The notes under the pieces are model-generated. The model did no database searches. It was not told where the DNA came from and saw only the letters and a list, made by a program, of their open reading frames with translations. A program made the position numbers and the translations under genes. A stretch of 60,741 bases of DNA, taken from assembly GCA_029298735.1 (NCBI GenBank), contig JANSLP010000190.1:1-60741 (forward strand). Reading direction: 5' to 3'. Origin of the DNA: Ophiostoma sp. CBS 140.51. Taxonomy: Eukaryota; Ascomycota; Sordariomycetes; Ophiostomatales; Ophiostomataceae. This document shows, in pieces, positions 9,998 through 21,567 of this stretch (positions are counted from its first letter, which is position 1; the number at the start of each line of letters is the position of its first letter).

Positions 9998-11140
9998 GAG
10001 TCAATTGCAGACTTTTTGCCCAGAATATCGTGTGGTTGTGTCGTTTGTCGTCTGCTCGCGTTTGACGTCGTTCGTTCGCCCGTTGGTCTGAGGCTGTCAA
10101 CTTTTTTCTTTCTCTGGCTGTGACTCTTAAACTAAAGTGCTTTTGGAGCTCTAAACTTTCAAAACTTTTGGCGCCAACCCCGCTATGCGGCCGCGTTTTC
10201 AGGGCCTGCACGTGACAGTTAGTGCCTATTTTGGGGAGCAGCCCGTTGGCAGACGAGGTGGGCTGTTTCAGCCTCGCCCAGCCTTGTGGGGGGTAGACAT
10301 GTTGTACATCCTCTTCAACGGCACTCTTGTCGGCGGACTCGTTTTTTCTTTCTTTCTTTCTTCTCCATTCTCTCAATCTTCGTTTTAGAAAATTGTTTGA
10401 TCCGATAACGGCGACATTGGCTGTGAAATTGGTAGCCTGCTGTTGACAGCCTTGCCTTTCTCTCAGCTCTTTGTCTTCTTCTCTCCAGATCCAGACTATG
10501 ATCGCTGCCACAACGCCAAAGAGATCAATGGGAATCATCTGACATCTTGAGAGACAAATCACAGCCTGGGCACATTTCTTTGATTTTGAAACAGCTTACT
10601 GGATCATCAGCCTCTCGAAGCCGAAATCGCTGGGCATTCTCGCCAAGAGGACGACCAGAAAGGGAGGCAAGAAATCACAAGATGATGCATAGGTTTAGCA
10701 GAAGGGAGCGCATCATCCAAAAGGTCGTTTGCCAAGGCTACATCGTCTGGCCGGTCGAGTCATGCTGTAGTTCTGGAGTGGCCACCCGACATTTCAGAAG
10801 GGATCAGGCAGCAACAGCCTCGTTTTATTCTTTTTTTCGATTTTCCCCCCTCTTCTGTAGAAACATTGTGAATAGTGATGGTTCCGCCTAGGATGTCTGC
10901 GAACGACCGTATGACGAGCCTCTACGACAAAATTTACGGAAGTATGGAGTGCCCGTCGACATTCGTATTATATTACGCACGCCGCCTTGTCTGAGTTTAA
11001 GTCACAGTTAGTGAATTGCGGTGTCCGAGTAGGGCCCCGAAAGACCGTCGACAGGCTGGCGGGCAAGTAGCGGATGGATAGCGGAATGGAATAGCGGGCA
11101 ATTTTGATCACGTCGGCCAAGTGATTTCCAAGACCTTTGG

Positions 11141-11190
11141 AGACACTTAGAGGCACTTGTAGGCACTTGTAGGCACTTTCTGGCACTTGT
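11141..11190. repeat. Five-copy 10-bp tandem repeat (AGGCACTTGT)
   Basis: Five consecutive decamers: AGACACTTAG, AGGCACTTGT, AGGCACTTGT, AGGCACTTTC and TGGCACTTGT. The CACTT core is invariant and the period is close to one turn of B-DNA, so every core faces the same side of the helix. It lies in the gene-poor region, about 1.1 kb upstream of the CCA1 first start codon. Confidence 0.85.
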
Positions 11191-14028
11191 CTGTTGGATG
11201 CAGTAGTCCAGGCGGGTGGCGGATATCGTTGACTGTTGGTTATTTGGTTGCGCGGCATGCGGAGGAAGGTGCGGAAGCTGTTGAAACAACAGGTGCTCTA
11301 TCCGTTGGCTTTCAAGGGCTATATCGCTACAAACAGCTTCATATTTGCGATATGTTTGCTATTCGCCCTCTTTGTTCTGCTTCGCAAGCGTGCAAGCTCG
11401 CAAAAAAGCCGAGGAATAGCGGGAGGCTGTGTAACCCACAGAGCAACAACGGCGTGATGCAGCCAAGCAAATATGTCCGAGAGACAACAGCTGTTTGATA
11501 GGAATCCATTAGAAATCCCGGCGAACTTGTACGTTAACATGAGGTTTGGTTGTTCTTTTTGTGTATTTTATTTTGTATTTTATATGTTTTTCATATTTAT
11601 TTTATATTTTCTACATTTTTGTTCGCAATGATTTTCATATCCACGATCCCGTCAAAAATCTTGTTTTTTATTCCGATATACTTCTGCCGATAATCGTCGA
11701 CAGTATGAGCGAAATAACAAAACGAAACAAAAAGGAGAAAAACACAGAAAACGACCATCGGATGGAAAACCATGGGAAACGTGTTGAAATGAGCCGGCGG
11801 CCTCTTTTTTTTCAAAGCTATAGAGAACCACCTGCGGGCAACAGGAGCTCATCGGGCGTTGTGTATTAATTCGATTTTCCCTCATACAACATCTGCAATC
11901 CTCAAGCCACCTTGCAGCTGTCTCCTACTTAATTTCGTCTTTCTTACACAACACAGCCCCCGGGGCACTCACCTAAATCTTTCCGTCTTTTTCGTCTTTT
12001 TTCTATCAGATGGGAACAACCATTGACTAGTCGCCCCGCCGACCTTGATTCTGCTTTTATTACTCATTCTTCTTCACTTCTTACTCTTGAAACGGTAGTA
12101 TGTGTGGTTTTTGGCCGTTGCACGTGCTAGCATCTAGCATGTAGCATGGCGGCATGTATAGTATAGATTTCTTCATGTCCATTCACATACACTTTCGTAT
12201 ATCGAGAAACATCAAAAGACCCTGAAAAGACATCGGAGTCATTTCCTTCGTTTTCAATTTCCTTATTTGGGCCTTTGCGGCGAGCATACCGCTCATTATC
12301 CTTCTGCATTACATGCCGTTTTACATGCCGTCTCCTGCACATTTATCGTTGATCTGCTGTGTCACGCTGCTCGCAAAAAAAGAAGTGATGCTCATTGCAC
12401 GGCATTTCTTTCGGGTTTTAGACAACCGTACACAGGCACCATTCCAGCTCTCATCGTCTCTTGGTATCTCGTCCATGTGTTTGTTCCAAGTCGAACGGTC
12501 TGGCCAACAAACGAACGTGTGTGGCGCTCGTTTTCGTGTATAGGAGGCCACAATAACGAATCATGTCTCCGGCCAATCTTTATGTCCAGCAATGGACGTT
12601 CTTGTGTGTTTGTCACTACCGCACCTAAGAGATCCATCGAGGCGAACAGCCCTGCAGAAAGGAACTCGCACAAGGAACCCCGCGATGGCCAGCAAGGCCA
12701 GCAAGGCCAGCACTCCTTTCCAGTCTCTCTTCTACATCCACGTACGCATACGCCTTCCGCAGGCTACTTCCGAGCCTAGCCATCATTTCTCTTGTCTTGA
12801 GCACGAAAGCGTTAGATAGAAATAGAAAGGACGCGGCCTCTAACGTTGGGTTCTTATGTCACCCAACAGAGACGGACAACGCCAGATGGACAGACGCCAG
12901 GGAGGGAAAATCTAGCGAGCAACGACAAATTGTGAAAAAAAAAGAAAGCCGTCTATCACCTGGGATAAACTTTTGGTCTACGAATTTGGCCCATACTTTA
13001 TTTCCTTGACACAGAGATTTGGGATCTCCTTGAGCATGGGAACATTCTCCTGAAAGATCTCCAAACGACATCCAGCTGTGAAGAGATCTGTTTTCTGCCT
13101 GTGACCTCATTTTTTCCACATTTGGTGAATCGATCGCTTGAGCGAAAAGAAAGTGGGCAAAACAAAGAAACACAGCAATATCGAAGAGTGAGAGACAACA
13201 GGTTCCACTGATTTGTACGATGAAACTGGACAATAAAGAAAGACCATATGAGACCACCTGGACCACCTGTCTATGACTCTAGCTAGCGCTGGGCGCCTTC
13301 TGTTAGTGGCGATCGTCCTTCTCCCTAACTGCCTCCAAATGCCTTTCGCTGCCCTTAATTGCTCTAAAGAAAACGGGCGGAATAGACACTATTCATGTCC
13401 GCCAAGAGACGATGCCGCGTCCATTTCGCCTCCTTCCTTTCAAAGGGTCTCTTTCTGTCTACTGTCTTCTTTCTTTCATTTTCCAATTTCCCCAATAAAA
13501 TTTACACAGCCCAACGCACAGCCTCGACCATTTTGTGTACGCGCGGAATGATCGCAAACCCTTTTGTCGCCCTTTTTTATCAAGATGCAATTCTACAAGA
13601 GATTTGGAGAGGGGCGTGAACATAATTGCGTGTTAGTGATTATATGGGAGCGGGTCCGAGCACTTATGACGTAATGCCTTCTGCGGGAAATTGATGAGGC
13701 AATCGTGGAAAGAGCATCAAAAGAAGAAAGAACGACAAGGACAGCAGAGAGACAAATTACGTCGGGAAGGAGAGAAGGGCAAAAATGAAGACGGCACAGA
13801 AATACGACGGAAAGAAATCATGTGTGATACAAATTCCCAGAGTAGTATGCTTCAGCCACCGCAGACAAACAGGTCACGACGAAACAACGGAAACAACCTC
13901 AACAACAAAAAAAGAAACGACAATCAGCCCCAATCCCAGACGGGAAACGCTGACAGGGCCATGAGGAACAGTTGTGACGAACAAGGGCTAGAACAGGTCT
14001 GGTATACAGTCTGGACAGTATTTTACGG

Positions 14029-14062
14029 CGTATTACGACTTATTACGCCAGTATGTAATACG
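14029..14062. repeat. Inverted repeat CGTATTAC / GTAATACG
   Basis: Perfect 8-bp arms at 14029-14036 and 14055-14062 with an 18-nt spacer that holds a further TTATTACG copy. It could be a paired regulator-binding site or chance. It lies about 1.2 kb upstream of the gene at 15231. Confidence 0.5.
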
Positions 14063-15024
14063 TTTCTACTGATTGTTCCCTCTGTCTCCCAGAAAGGGAA
14101 AAAGATGGAGGTGAGACTTGGGATAATCCAGACGCGGACCTGGGCTGTGACATGCATGAGCATGAGATAGGACCTTTACTGTGGGAAGGACGAAAGAGCT
14201 ACCTGGTTCATGGGAGCTATGGGCAACAGGCACACTTAGACAAAGAAAAGGAGGGGCGTACATGGACCCGGGTGTGAGCAAAGTGAGAAGTGAGGAGTCC
14301 AAGGCGAAAGGAAACCCAATAGGACGGCTCCCTAGCCTCCTTCTCAACACCCTCTTTCCCATGTCCTTACTTTCTTAACCAAATTGACGAAACTGACTAG
14401 GACGAGCAGGGTTTCCCCTCTTTTTGATCCTGTTGCTTTTTTGCTCTTTTGCTCTTTTGACTCAACTGTGAACTTTTGAATGTTTTTGCCTCCCGCCCAC
14501 ACCCCTCCCGAAAGTATGTTACCGCACTGTCGAAGGTCGTTCCCTGTAGGAGTTGGAGTCGTTTTTAATGGCGTCTTGTTTCGCATGTTATTCCTTAATA
14601 TGTGAGTGTATGTCCCGAATCCCATTTTTTGGAGACACGCCCCCCTTATCTGGTGTAAGTCAAGCTAGGCTCTTGAAGGAAATAGGGCAGCAAAGTCTAG
14701 AAATCGAGGCGAGGAAAGGGAAACCGACAAATTGGCACGAGACCATGGACAATGGCGAATAACCAAAGAAAGAGGCCAAAAAGGGACGGAGAGGAGTAAC
14801 AGCAACGAATTGGTTGATCACTGCCTGCTCTGGACCGTTCGTTTTGTCACTTATTATGGTTCGTTTCTAGTCACGCTGCCTCAGATAGAGCAAGAGACGG
14901 ACGTAGGTCAGGCAGTCTTGGCCATGGCTATGTTCCCTTCCGCGTGTAGTGATCATAGTCATATCAGTCTTCCGTCTTCTATCCTCTACGTAGTTCTCAT
15001 AGTCGTGTAGTCATTGCCTCCAAG

Positions 15025-15230
15025 TATAAAGAGGTCCTCTCGTCACATCCCATCCCTCTATCGTCTCCCTTTCTTTTCTTCCTTTCCCATTCTTACAAGT
15101 TTCCTCCCTGTTTCCAGACATCATTTAATACAAACATTTCTTCTCGATATAAACAACTTGACCGACACAACAATTACAATCACGGCCTACACACCTCTTT
15201 AGACCACTCTCAACACCCCCAACACACAAC
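15025..15230 (+). promoter_or_regulatory. Promoter and leader of the 145-residue protein gene
   Basis: A canonical TATAAA box at 15025-15030 lies about 200 bp before the start codon. It is followed by a pyrimidine-rich tract (15031-15125) and then a CA-rich leader ending CACAACATG. A clear TATA plus CT tract is typical of strongly or inducibly expressed genes in filamentous fungi. Confidence 0.65.
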
Positions 15231-15668
15231 ATGACCTCCCCCAACTCTCAATCGAACGCCATCAACATCAGCCCCGACGCCGCCGGCTCAAACATGAACC
15301 ACGGCATCCAAATGGCAAGCGGTTCGGTCGGCTCCGTAGGCGGCGATGCCTACTCTCCCCCTGGTGGCAGTGCCTACTCCCCACCCACCTTTACCTACAC
15401 AACCGCCGACGGTGGTACCACAACCGAGACCATGAACAACATGAACATGGAGGGCGGTAACCCTCTGAGTGTTGAGGGCAGCGGCAGCAACCGCGACCGC
15501 CGCTACAGCGACGAGTGGGATGCCAGCAAGGTCCCGCCGAGCCGTTTCCAGAAGCGCAAGGGCTCCATCTACTCGACGCCCGGCTCGCGCGACGGGCATG
15601 TCGACAACAACTACGCCGCCAAGTTCCACGCCAAGCACGCCGAGAAGGGCTATAACAAGGTGAAGTGA
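15231..15668 (+). CDS. Small Ser/Gly-rich protein of unknown function
   Basis: 145 residues, single exon. The first 90 residues are low-complexity (Ser, Gly, Asn, Thr, Tyr-Ser-Pro-Pro repeats). The C-terminal 50 look like a structured or conserved core: WDASKVPPSRFQKRKGSIYS, then a TPGSRDGHVD stretch and a Lys/His-rich tail ending GYNKVK. No signal peptide or membrane segment. The gene has a TATA box, a CT-rich leader, good codon bias (many C-ending codons) and an AATAAA at 15685 just past the stop, which together support real and probably abundant expression. I do not recognise a named family; the core motif feels conserved among filamentous fungi but I cannot confirm this. No function is proposed. 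Confidence 0.75.
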   Translation: MTSPNSQSNAINISPDAAGSNMNHGIQMASGSVGSVGGDAYSPPGGSAYSPPTFTYTTADGGTTTETMNNMNMEGGNPLSVEGSGSNRDRRYSDEWDASKVPPSRFQKRKGSIYSTPGSRDGHVDNNYAAKFHAKHAEKGYNKVK

Positions 15669-16279
15669 GGAAGGGATGAGAAGAAATAAATTGGAAAACG
15701 AGACAAAAAAACGATTTATGATTAGTTTGTTATGATATGCCGTCTTAGACGGCAGGTTAGCGTTTTTAGTTTTATCTTTGTTATTTTGACTACCATGGCG
15801 ATACATTGGTAATGGATTTATTCATCTTCACTTATTTTCACACCGAGGCACTCTTCTGTTTGCCTTGTTTTTGTTGTATTTCTCCGACTAGCTATTTCTC
15901 CCATGTCTCGCTACATACAAAAATGTTAAAAAATGGCAGAAACCAATTTGAACCAATGAAAAAAAGAAAGGCAGATAATCTTGAGCAAACTCCTTCATAG
16001 CAAAGAGAACGAGACGCCCAACCACACCCGACTTGTAAAACTAGATAAAAACATATGAAATGAACCTTTCCAAAGAAATAGAGAACTGAGATGCCGTTTT
16101 TTCGTTGACCAGAAGGAAGATATGAGGAAGCAAGGAAATAAGAAAAGATGTAAAGACAAAGAAAATATAAAAGGATAGCAAAATAATGCTATAATAGAAG
16201 CAAGCTGATAAGCCAGGAACCCGTAAAGCAGATATAAAATAAAAACACTCCATTGTACACCACGTTGCCCGCCCAGCCT
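15669..16279. other. Convergent 3' flanks, no gene
   Basis: AT-rich intergenic sequence between the stop of the small Ser/Gly-rich protein and the stop of SYF1, which run toward each other. It contains AATAAA at 15685-15690 for the plus-strand gene. Short open frames here are hydrophobic or Lys-rich artefacts of AT-rich DNA. Confidence 0.5.
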
Positions 16280-18881
16280 CTATTCGTCGTCGTCGTCCAT
16301 GTCGATGTTGATGGCATCCGGGTTGACCACCGGTTGCGGTGCCGCCGGCTCGGCCGACGACACAATGGGTGCATCGCTGGCCGCCACAAAGCCCACGGGA
16401 GCACGTGCCTGCCGCTCCAGCGCGGCCATGGCATCGGCCCGCTCGCCGTCGGCGTCGTCGCCGTTCTCGCTGCCGTCAACACTCTCGCCATTGGCAGCTG
16501 CAGCAGCGGCGGCCGCGGAACGTTGCTGCTGGCTCTTGGCCAAGGCTTGAGACGCCACAAAGTTGACGTCCGTGTTGTACTGCGCCTGCACGCTGCGCTT
16601 GATGCGCAGCATCTCCTTGAAGGTGTCCTCGTTGCCGTGCTGCACTTCGAAGCCGTGCCATTTAGCCCAAAAATCGGGGTTGGTGCGCGGGTCGCAGAAT
16701 TGTGAAGCATGGCCGTAAATGGCGCGCGCCCGGTCAATCTCGCCGAGCCGCTTCTCCATGTCGGCAAACTTGAGGCACATGTCGCGGGCCTCGGCGTCGG
16801 GCAACGTCGAGATGGCGCGCTCGTAGATGGGCCGCGTGGACGCCATGCCAAAGTTAGATGCCGATTTCGTGATGTAAAAGTTGAACATATCGGCGCGATC
16901 CTCGTCCGAGACAGCACGTGTGGCGCGCTCGTAGATGCGCATGGCATGTCGTGCCAGACCGCGTTCCTCTTCGAGGTTGCCGTACATGAGATAGATGACC
17001 TTGGCGAACCGCGGCGGACAGCCTTCGATGGCCTGCTCAAACAGGTCGCGCAGCCGTTCAATGCCAATCTTGCGGTCCACTGCTTTTGTAAGGTACAGGT
17101 TCCAGAGCTCAAAGGCCACGGGGTAGCTGAACAGGTCCAGGCCACGCTCAAAGATCTTGAAGCAGTCCTCAAAGTACTCATGCTCCTCCAACAGATTGGC
17201 GTAGTTGACCACGGTTTGCGGGGTGGCGATGCGCAGCTCAAAGATGCGCTCGTACACCTTTTTGGTCTCCTCGAGCGAGCTGACACTCTCGACGAGGTCG
17301 ACATAGAAACTCCACAGCTTCCAGCTCTTGTGCACGCGCTGCTGCGGCGACAGCGTCTCGTCAAAGTAGTCAACGGTCGACCGCTTGGGCGCCTGCACGG
17401 CCTTGGCCATGACGCGCACGGCGTCGTCAAAGTTCTCGTTGCGCAGCTCCATCTCGGCCCACTCGATCCACATGTCGGCCAGTTCGGCCACCGATCGGAA
17501 CGGCACCTTGACGGCCTTTTCCATAATGACGCGCGCATTCCGGATGTCGCCGCCCTGGTCGTAGAACTTGGCGTAGTTGGCCCACAGTTGGTGGAAGATG
17601 CCCACAGCCTTTTTCGGTTCAATCGTGGCAATCGCCTTCGTGTACGTGTTGACCACTTCCTGCTTGTTCTCGCCCCACAGGCCGACACGCTTCTCCCACT
17701 CGGCCACGTTGTTGGGGTTCTGCCGCAGGTGAACGTCGTTCAACAGGAAAGGTCGCCGGTCCATCAGGTGCTCGAAGCGCAGCATGCGGATGTCGAGGTC
17801 GAAATCGGCCGCCTCGTCGGCCACGCCCTTTTCGGCCCGTGTCGAGGCTAGTTCCATAAGAGCACCAATAATGGACTCCTCAAACTCCACGTACGAGTCG
17901 AAGACGAGCGAAAAGTCGCGCACTGTCATGACCGTCGTGATGGCCTCTTCAAAAATGTCGCGTGCCCGCTCGAAGCTGCCTCGCCGCGTCCAGTACGCTG
18001 CCAGACCGGACCACAGCTTGCCCCGCTGGTCCGAGTAGCGGTCGATGCCACTGCGGATGATGCGCTCAACGTCGATGCCCGTTTCTTGGCCCGTCTGGAT
18101 CTCGTTGGCGTGCTCGACGAGCAAGTCAATCATTTCGCTCCATAGCTCGTAGTGGCCCTTGGCCTTTTTGCTGCGGAACCGTGCATTGTCCAGAATCTTG
18201 ATGTACGTGCGCACGGCCTCGGTGTAGAGTCTTGACTGTGTCAACAGCTCGATAAAGTCTTCGGCGTCCTCTGGGTGGACCTGCATGTAGCGCCGCCAGA
18301 TGCGGACGGCCGTCTCGCCGCCGGCCGAGTTGGCGAATGGCCGGTACAGAGCCCATATCCGGTTGTGCTGGGTAATGGGCAGCGCGCGCAGGGCACGGTC
18401 GAATGTGCGGCGTGTGAATGTGACGAGGGGCTGCTGCATGAGGAACTTGAGGTAGAGCTCCCATATCCGGGGCATCTTGTTGAGGAGGATAATGGCACGC
18501 TCAAAGAGTACGTTGACTTTGCGGTACTCGGCGGCATAGGTGGCGGCGTTGAGCTTGGCGACGTGTTTTGTACGGAAGACGAGGTACATCTTCCACAGCT
18601 TGTAGGAGCGCGGCAGCTGCGTGCACGCCCGTTCCATGACATAGGCCTGCTCCTGGACGGACCCGTGCTGGGTCTTGAAGCGAATGTAGGACAGCCATGG
18701 CCGTGTTGTTCCTGGGTTGCGGTAGATGTCTTGCTCGTACGGTACATCGGCATCGGTCTAGGTAACGTTAGTGAGTGAGTGCAGGGAGAGAGAGTTCGTA
18801 GAAAGGTCGACTTACTAGAAGGTGAAGGTCTGGCCTTTGGCCGGGCGCGACGGCTACGGCAGGAATAGCTGAAGCTGCCAT
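16280..18881 (-). CDS. SYF1: Pre-mRNA-splicing factor Syf1 (HAT/TPR-repeat protein)
   Basis: Scaffold subunit of the Prp19-associated (NTC) complex in the nucleus, needed for spliceosome activation. Two exons: exon 1 18816-18881 (22 codons, starting MAASAIPAVAV), a 58-nt intron 18758-18815 with GTAAGT donor, CTAAC branch and TAG acceptor, and exon 2 16280-18757. Together they encode 847 residues, the usual family size. Splicing restores the diagnostic N-terminus, an EQDIYRNPGTTRPWLSYIRF stretch. The whole protein is built of helical HAT repeats of about 35 residues with conserved W, Y and P positions, such as RIWALYRPFA, WSFYVDLVES and DFWAKWHGFEV. The tail is Ala/Gly-rich then acidic, ending in a run of Asp and Glu. 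It is divergent with the V-ATPase D gene. Confidence 0.95.
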
Positions 18882-19861
18882 TGTTGGCTATGTGTTTGTT
18901 TTTGTGCTTTTGGGAGGTCGTGAAGCGAATGACGGAAGACTCCGGAGGGACGGCAGAGTCGAGGAAATTAAAAACGAACGCGAACGCTTGCCGAGGCGGA
19001 AGGGAGAGTCGAGAGATGAGAGAGGGTCCAGGGGATTGAACGGTGTCGAGAGGCCCAAAGAGAAGGTCGAAGTGAGAGTCGAGGAGTTGTTTCGAAGAAA
19101 AGTCGATTTGAGCGCGTCCTCACACCATCACGGTCGCAGCCATTGCTTGGATGAAACCGAAGCCGCGAGAGAAAAACACCACGCTCGTACTGAGTAGAGG
19201 CGCGCGCCGGCGCAAATCGTCTGGTGGAGGTGTCGCTTCGAATGTTGTTTTTAGTCGAGAAGCCGTGGATTTGTCTCGTCGGGTTCCCCTTTCTTGTCTG
19301 TGACTGTCGGTCGCTGTTGCCGTTGTCGTCGTTCTGCGTTCGCTTTCGCTCCTGCCGTTTCTTCTGTTTTTACGATGGAGCCTGCTCCTGCTATTTTTTC
19401 CCGCGTCGTTGTTGCCCAAAATGCCTGGGCACCCTGTTCATGCGTCCCAAAAGGGGACAGCGCGAATCAAATGTAGGCACCCCTGGCCAATGGAATGCAG
19501 GAACGAATGATGACTAAGATTTGAAGACAACGCTCCAAGCTAACGAGGGGGAACTGTTGGCAGGAGGCAGGCTCAGCAGGCTGGAAGCTACAGGCCTATC
19601 TCTCAGTGGAACTCCTCTCAGTCGCTTGGAGACGCATCAGAGCGCCATCATCAGCCAACTCGACTTTTGACGACAAACGGCCCTCGAGCTTCCAACATTG
19701 CCGCTACCCCACGCCGTGTTTTATTGACGTTTGCATTGTGACATTGGCGACTACTTCGGATACTGCCCAAGGCCTACAATAGGCCTTTGTCGTCCGACTT
19801 GTTTCCCGTCCTATCTCGTGCCGACCAGCGACTTCCTACAGGCAACTAAAAAGCGCTCATC
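18882..19861. promoter_or_regulatory. Divergent promoter region of SYF1 and VMA8
   Basis: About 980 bp separating two start codons that point away from each other. A CCAAT box lies near 19484. Two housekeeping genes share this space, so part of it may act on both. No coding sequence is apparent. Confidence 0.55.
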
Positions 19862-21154
19862 ATGTCTGGCGCTGCTGTACGTTTCGACGACGACAACTTC
19901 CGATAGGACGAACTACAAGATGGAATACGCAACTGACCGGTGAATGGTTTTGACGGATAGGACCGCGAGGCGGTGTTCCCCACCCGTCAGTCGCTGGGAA
20001 TCATGAAGGCCAAGCTCAAGGGTGCCGAGACGGGCCACAGCTTGCTGAAGCGCAAGAGTGAGGCTCTGACGAAGTGAGTTCAACTGTGCAGGAAGTGGGA
20101 GACAATAGAAGTTGTGTCTTAGTCGACAAAAGCTAACCATGTGTTTACAGGCGTTTCCGAGGTATTTACATGTTCCATTGCGATGACGTCCGATGATGCG
20201 ACGACTCGACGACAACTACTTCGAATCTGTCTTTTGTCCACGACACTGACCACAACTCCCACAGAAATCACCCGCCGGATTGACGAGGCTAAGCGTAAGA
20301 TGGGCCGTGTGATGCAGATTGCCGCCTTCTCGCTGGCCGAAGTGACGTATGCCGTTGGCGGCGATATCGGCTACCAGGTGCAGGAATCGGCACGGTCGGC
20401 ACGGTTCCGCATCCGCGCCAAGCAGGAGAACGTGTCGGGTGTGCTGCTGCCGACGTTTGAGAGCTACCAGACCGAGGGCAACAACGACTTTGCCATGACG
20501 GGTCTGGGTAAGGGTGGCCAGCAGGTGCAGCGGTCGAGAGATACCTATGCAAGGGCCGTCGAGGCTCTGGTTGAGCTGGCCAGTCTTCAGGTGAGTTTTC
20601 GCGGGGTGGAACCCTACAAGAGCGGCCTTGTTATACATTTACTGACAGTTATTAGACTGCCTTCGTCATTTTGGACGAGGTCATCAAGGTGGTCAACCGG
20701 AGAGGTGAGTTTATCCTGATCTTGGAACTGCATTTATACTTCGAATAACTGCTAACTTTATTATAGTCAACGCCATGTTAGTTTACCTTCGTGTTATCTC
20801 GTTTTCCTTTTTCATTGTGAACAGTTAACTGACCCATACAGCGAGCACGTTATCATTCCTCGTACCGAGAACACAATCAAATGTAAGGTTGATCCTAGCC
20901 TATATCATGTCTATGCAACATCGACTAATCTTATAGACATCAACTCCGAGCTGGACGAGCTCGACAGAGAAGAGTTCTACCGACTCAAGAAGGTCGCTGG
21001 CAAGAAGCAGCGCGACACGGCCGCCGAGGATGCTGAGCTCAAGGCCCGGAAAGAGGCTCTGGAGGCATCCCGCAGTTCCGCCAAGGCTGGCAACGAGGAC
21101 GAGAGCGAGCCTTCAGACCTGCTGGCCGACGGCGACGACGACGTCATCTTCTAG
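19862..21154 (+). CDS. VMA8: V-type proton ATPase subunit D
   Basis: Central rotor stalk subunit of the V1 sector of the vacuolar H+-ATPase. I assemble eight exons: 19862-19876, 19961-20073, 20151-20161, 20265-20590, 20656-20704, 20767-20776, 20842-20882 and 20937-21154, giving 783 nt and 260 residues, the standard length. All introns are GT..AG and several have CTAAC or CTGAC branch sites. The spliced product carries family hallmarks: REAVFPTRQSLGIMKAKLKG at the N-terminus, KRKSEALTKRFREITRRIDE across the third exon, and EHVIIPRTENTIKYINSELD near the C-terminus, followed by a variable acidic tail. Exons 3 and 6 are only 11 and 10 nt long. The long helical coiled-coil ends typical of subunit D are evident. 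Both micro-exons are needed to keep the frame and the conserved sequence. Confidence 0.95.
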
Positions 21155-21567
21155 ACAAGTGGTAGTGAGATGCACATGCTACTTTAATCACGTGAAGAGA
21201 AGAGAATGGTGCCAGTGGACGTGTACATTGTTGTTTTATCATCTTTCATTCTTGTTTTAATTTGTTGTTCTTTGCTTTTTGGTATATCATAAGCTGCCAA
21301 GCAATCATTGGTCATAACCTCTTACAATATTACACCTTGCTGTCCTTTCATATTTTTGACTCTTTTTTCATTTCTCTTCGTTATATAATATATACATAGT
21401 TTCCGGAGTGCAATGGAAACTTTGTACTGGCTATCTATCATGTAGCCTTTTGTTGAATCCCCCATTGACCGTAACATATGCAATACAAAGAACGCTGGAT
21501 GTGAGAAAGGAAAATGGTATAATGCAGAATAAGCAAACCGTTTTGGACAGAAGTAGCCATGGTACGG
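21155..21567. other. Convergent 3' flanks of VMA8 and the snRNP gene
   Basis: About 410 bp, AT-rich, with TATATAATATATACAT-type sequence near 21380-21400. Both neighbours end here and no gene is apparent. Confidence 0.5.

Larger units (their letters stand above)
9998..15024. other. Gene-poor 5 kb region
   Basis: No reading frame here has the composition, length or motifs of a convincing protein. It holds the CCA1 promoter (from 9998), a 10-bp period tandem repeat at 11141-11190, an AT-rich stretch around 11540-11700, a CACGTG box near 12120 followed by three TAGCAT copies, and an inverted repeat at 14029-14062. The right end is the upstream region of the small gene at 15231. Non-coding transcripts are possible but cannot be called from sequence. 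Confidence 0.45.

Noticed and set aside
10547..12819. Several 60-170 residue frames in the gene-poor region
   Set aside because: None has protein-like composition, splice-supported extension or motif.
13273..13551. 92-residue frame with a signal-peptide-like start
   Set aside because: Only the first 26 residues look like a secretion signal; the rest is composition noise, with no promoter, no codon bias and no recognisable motif.
13691..14170. 159-residue Lys/Asn/Gln-rich frame
   Set aside because: Composition reflects purine-rich DNA; no domain, no leader, no conserved features.
15941..15960. Possible tRNA B-box-like GGTTCAAATT on the minus strand
   Set aside because: No acceptor stem, A-box or cloverleaf can be drawn around it.
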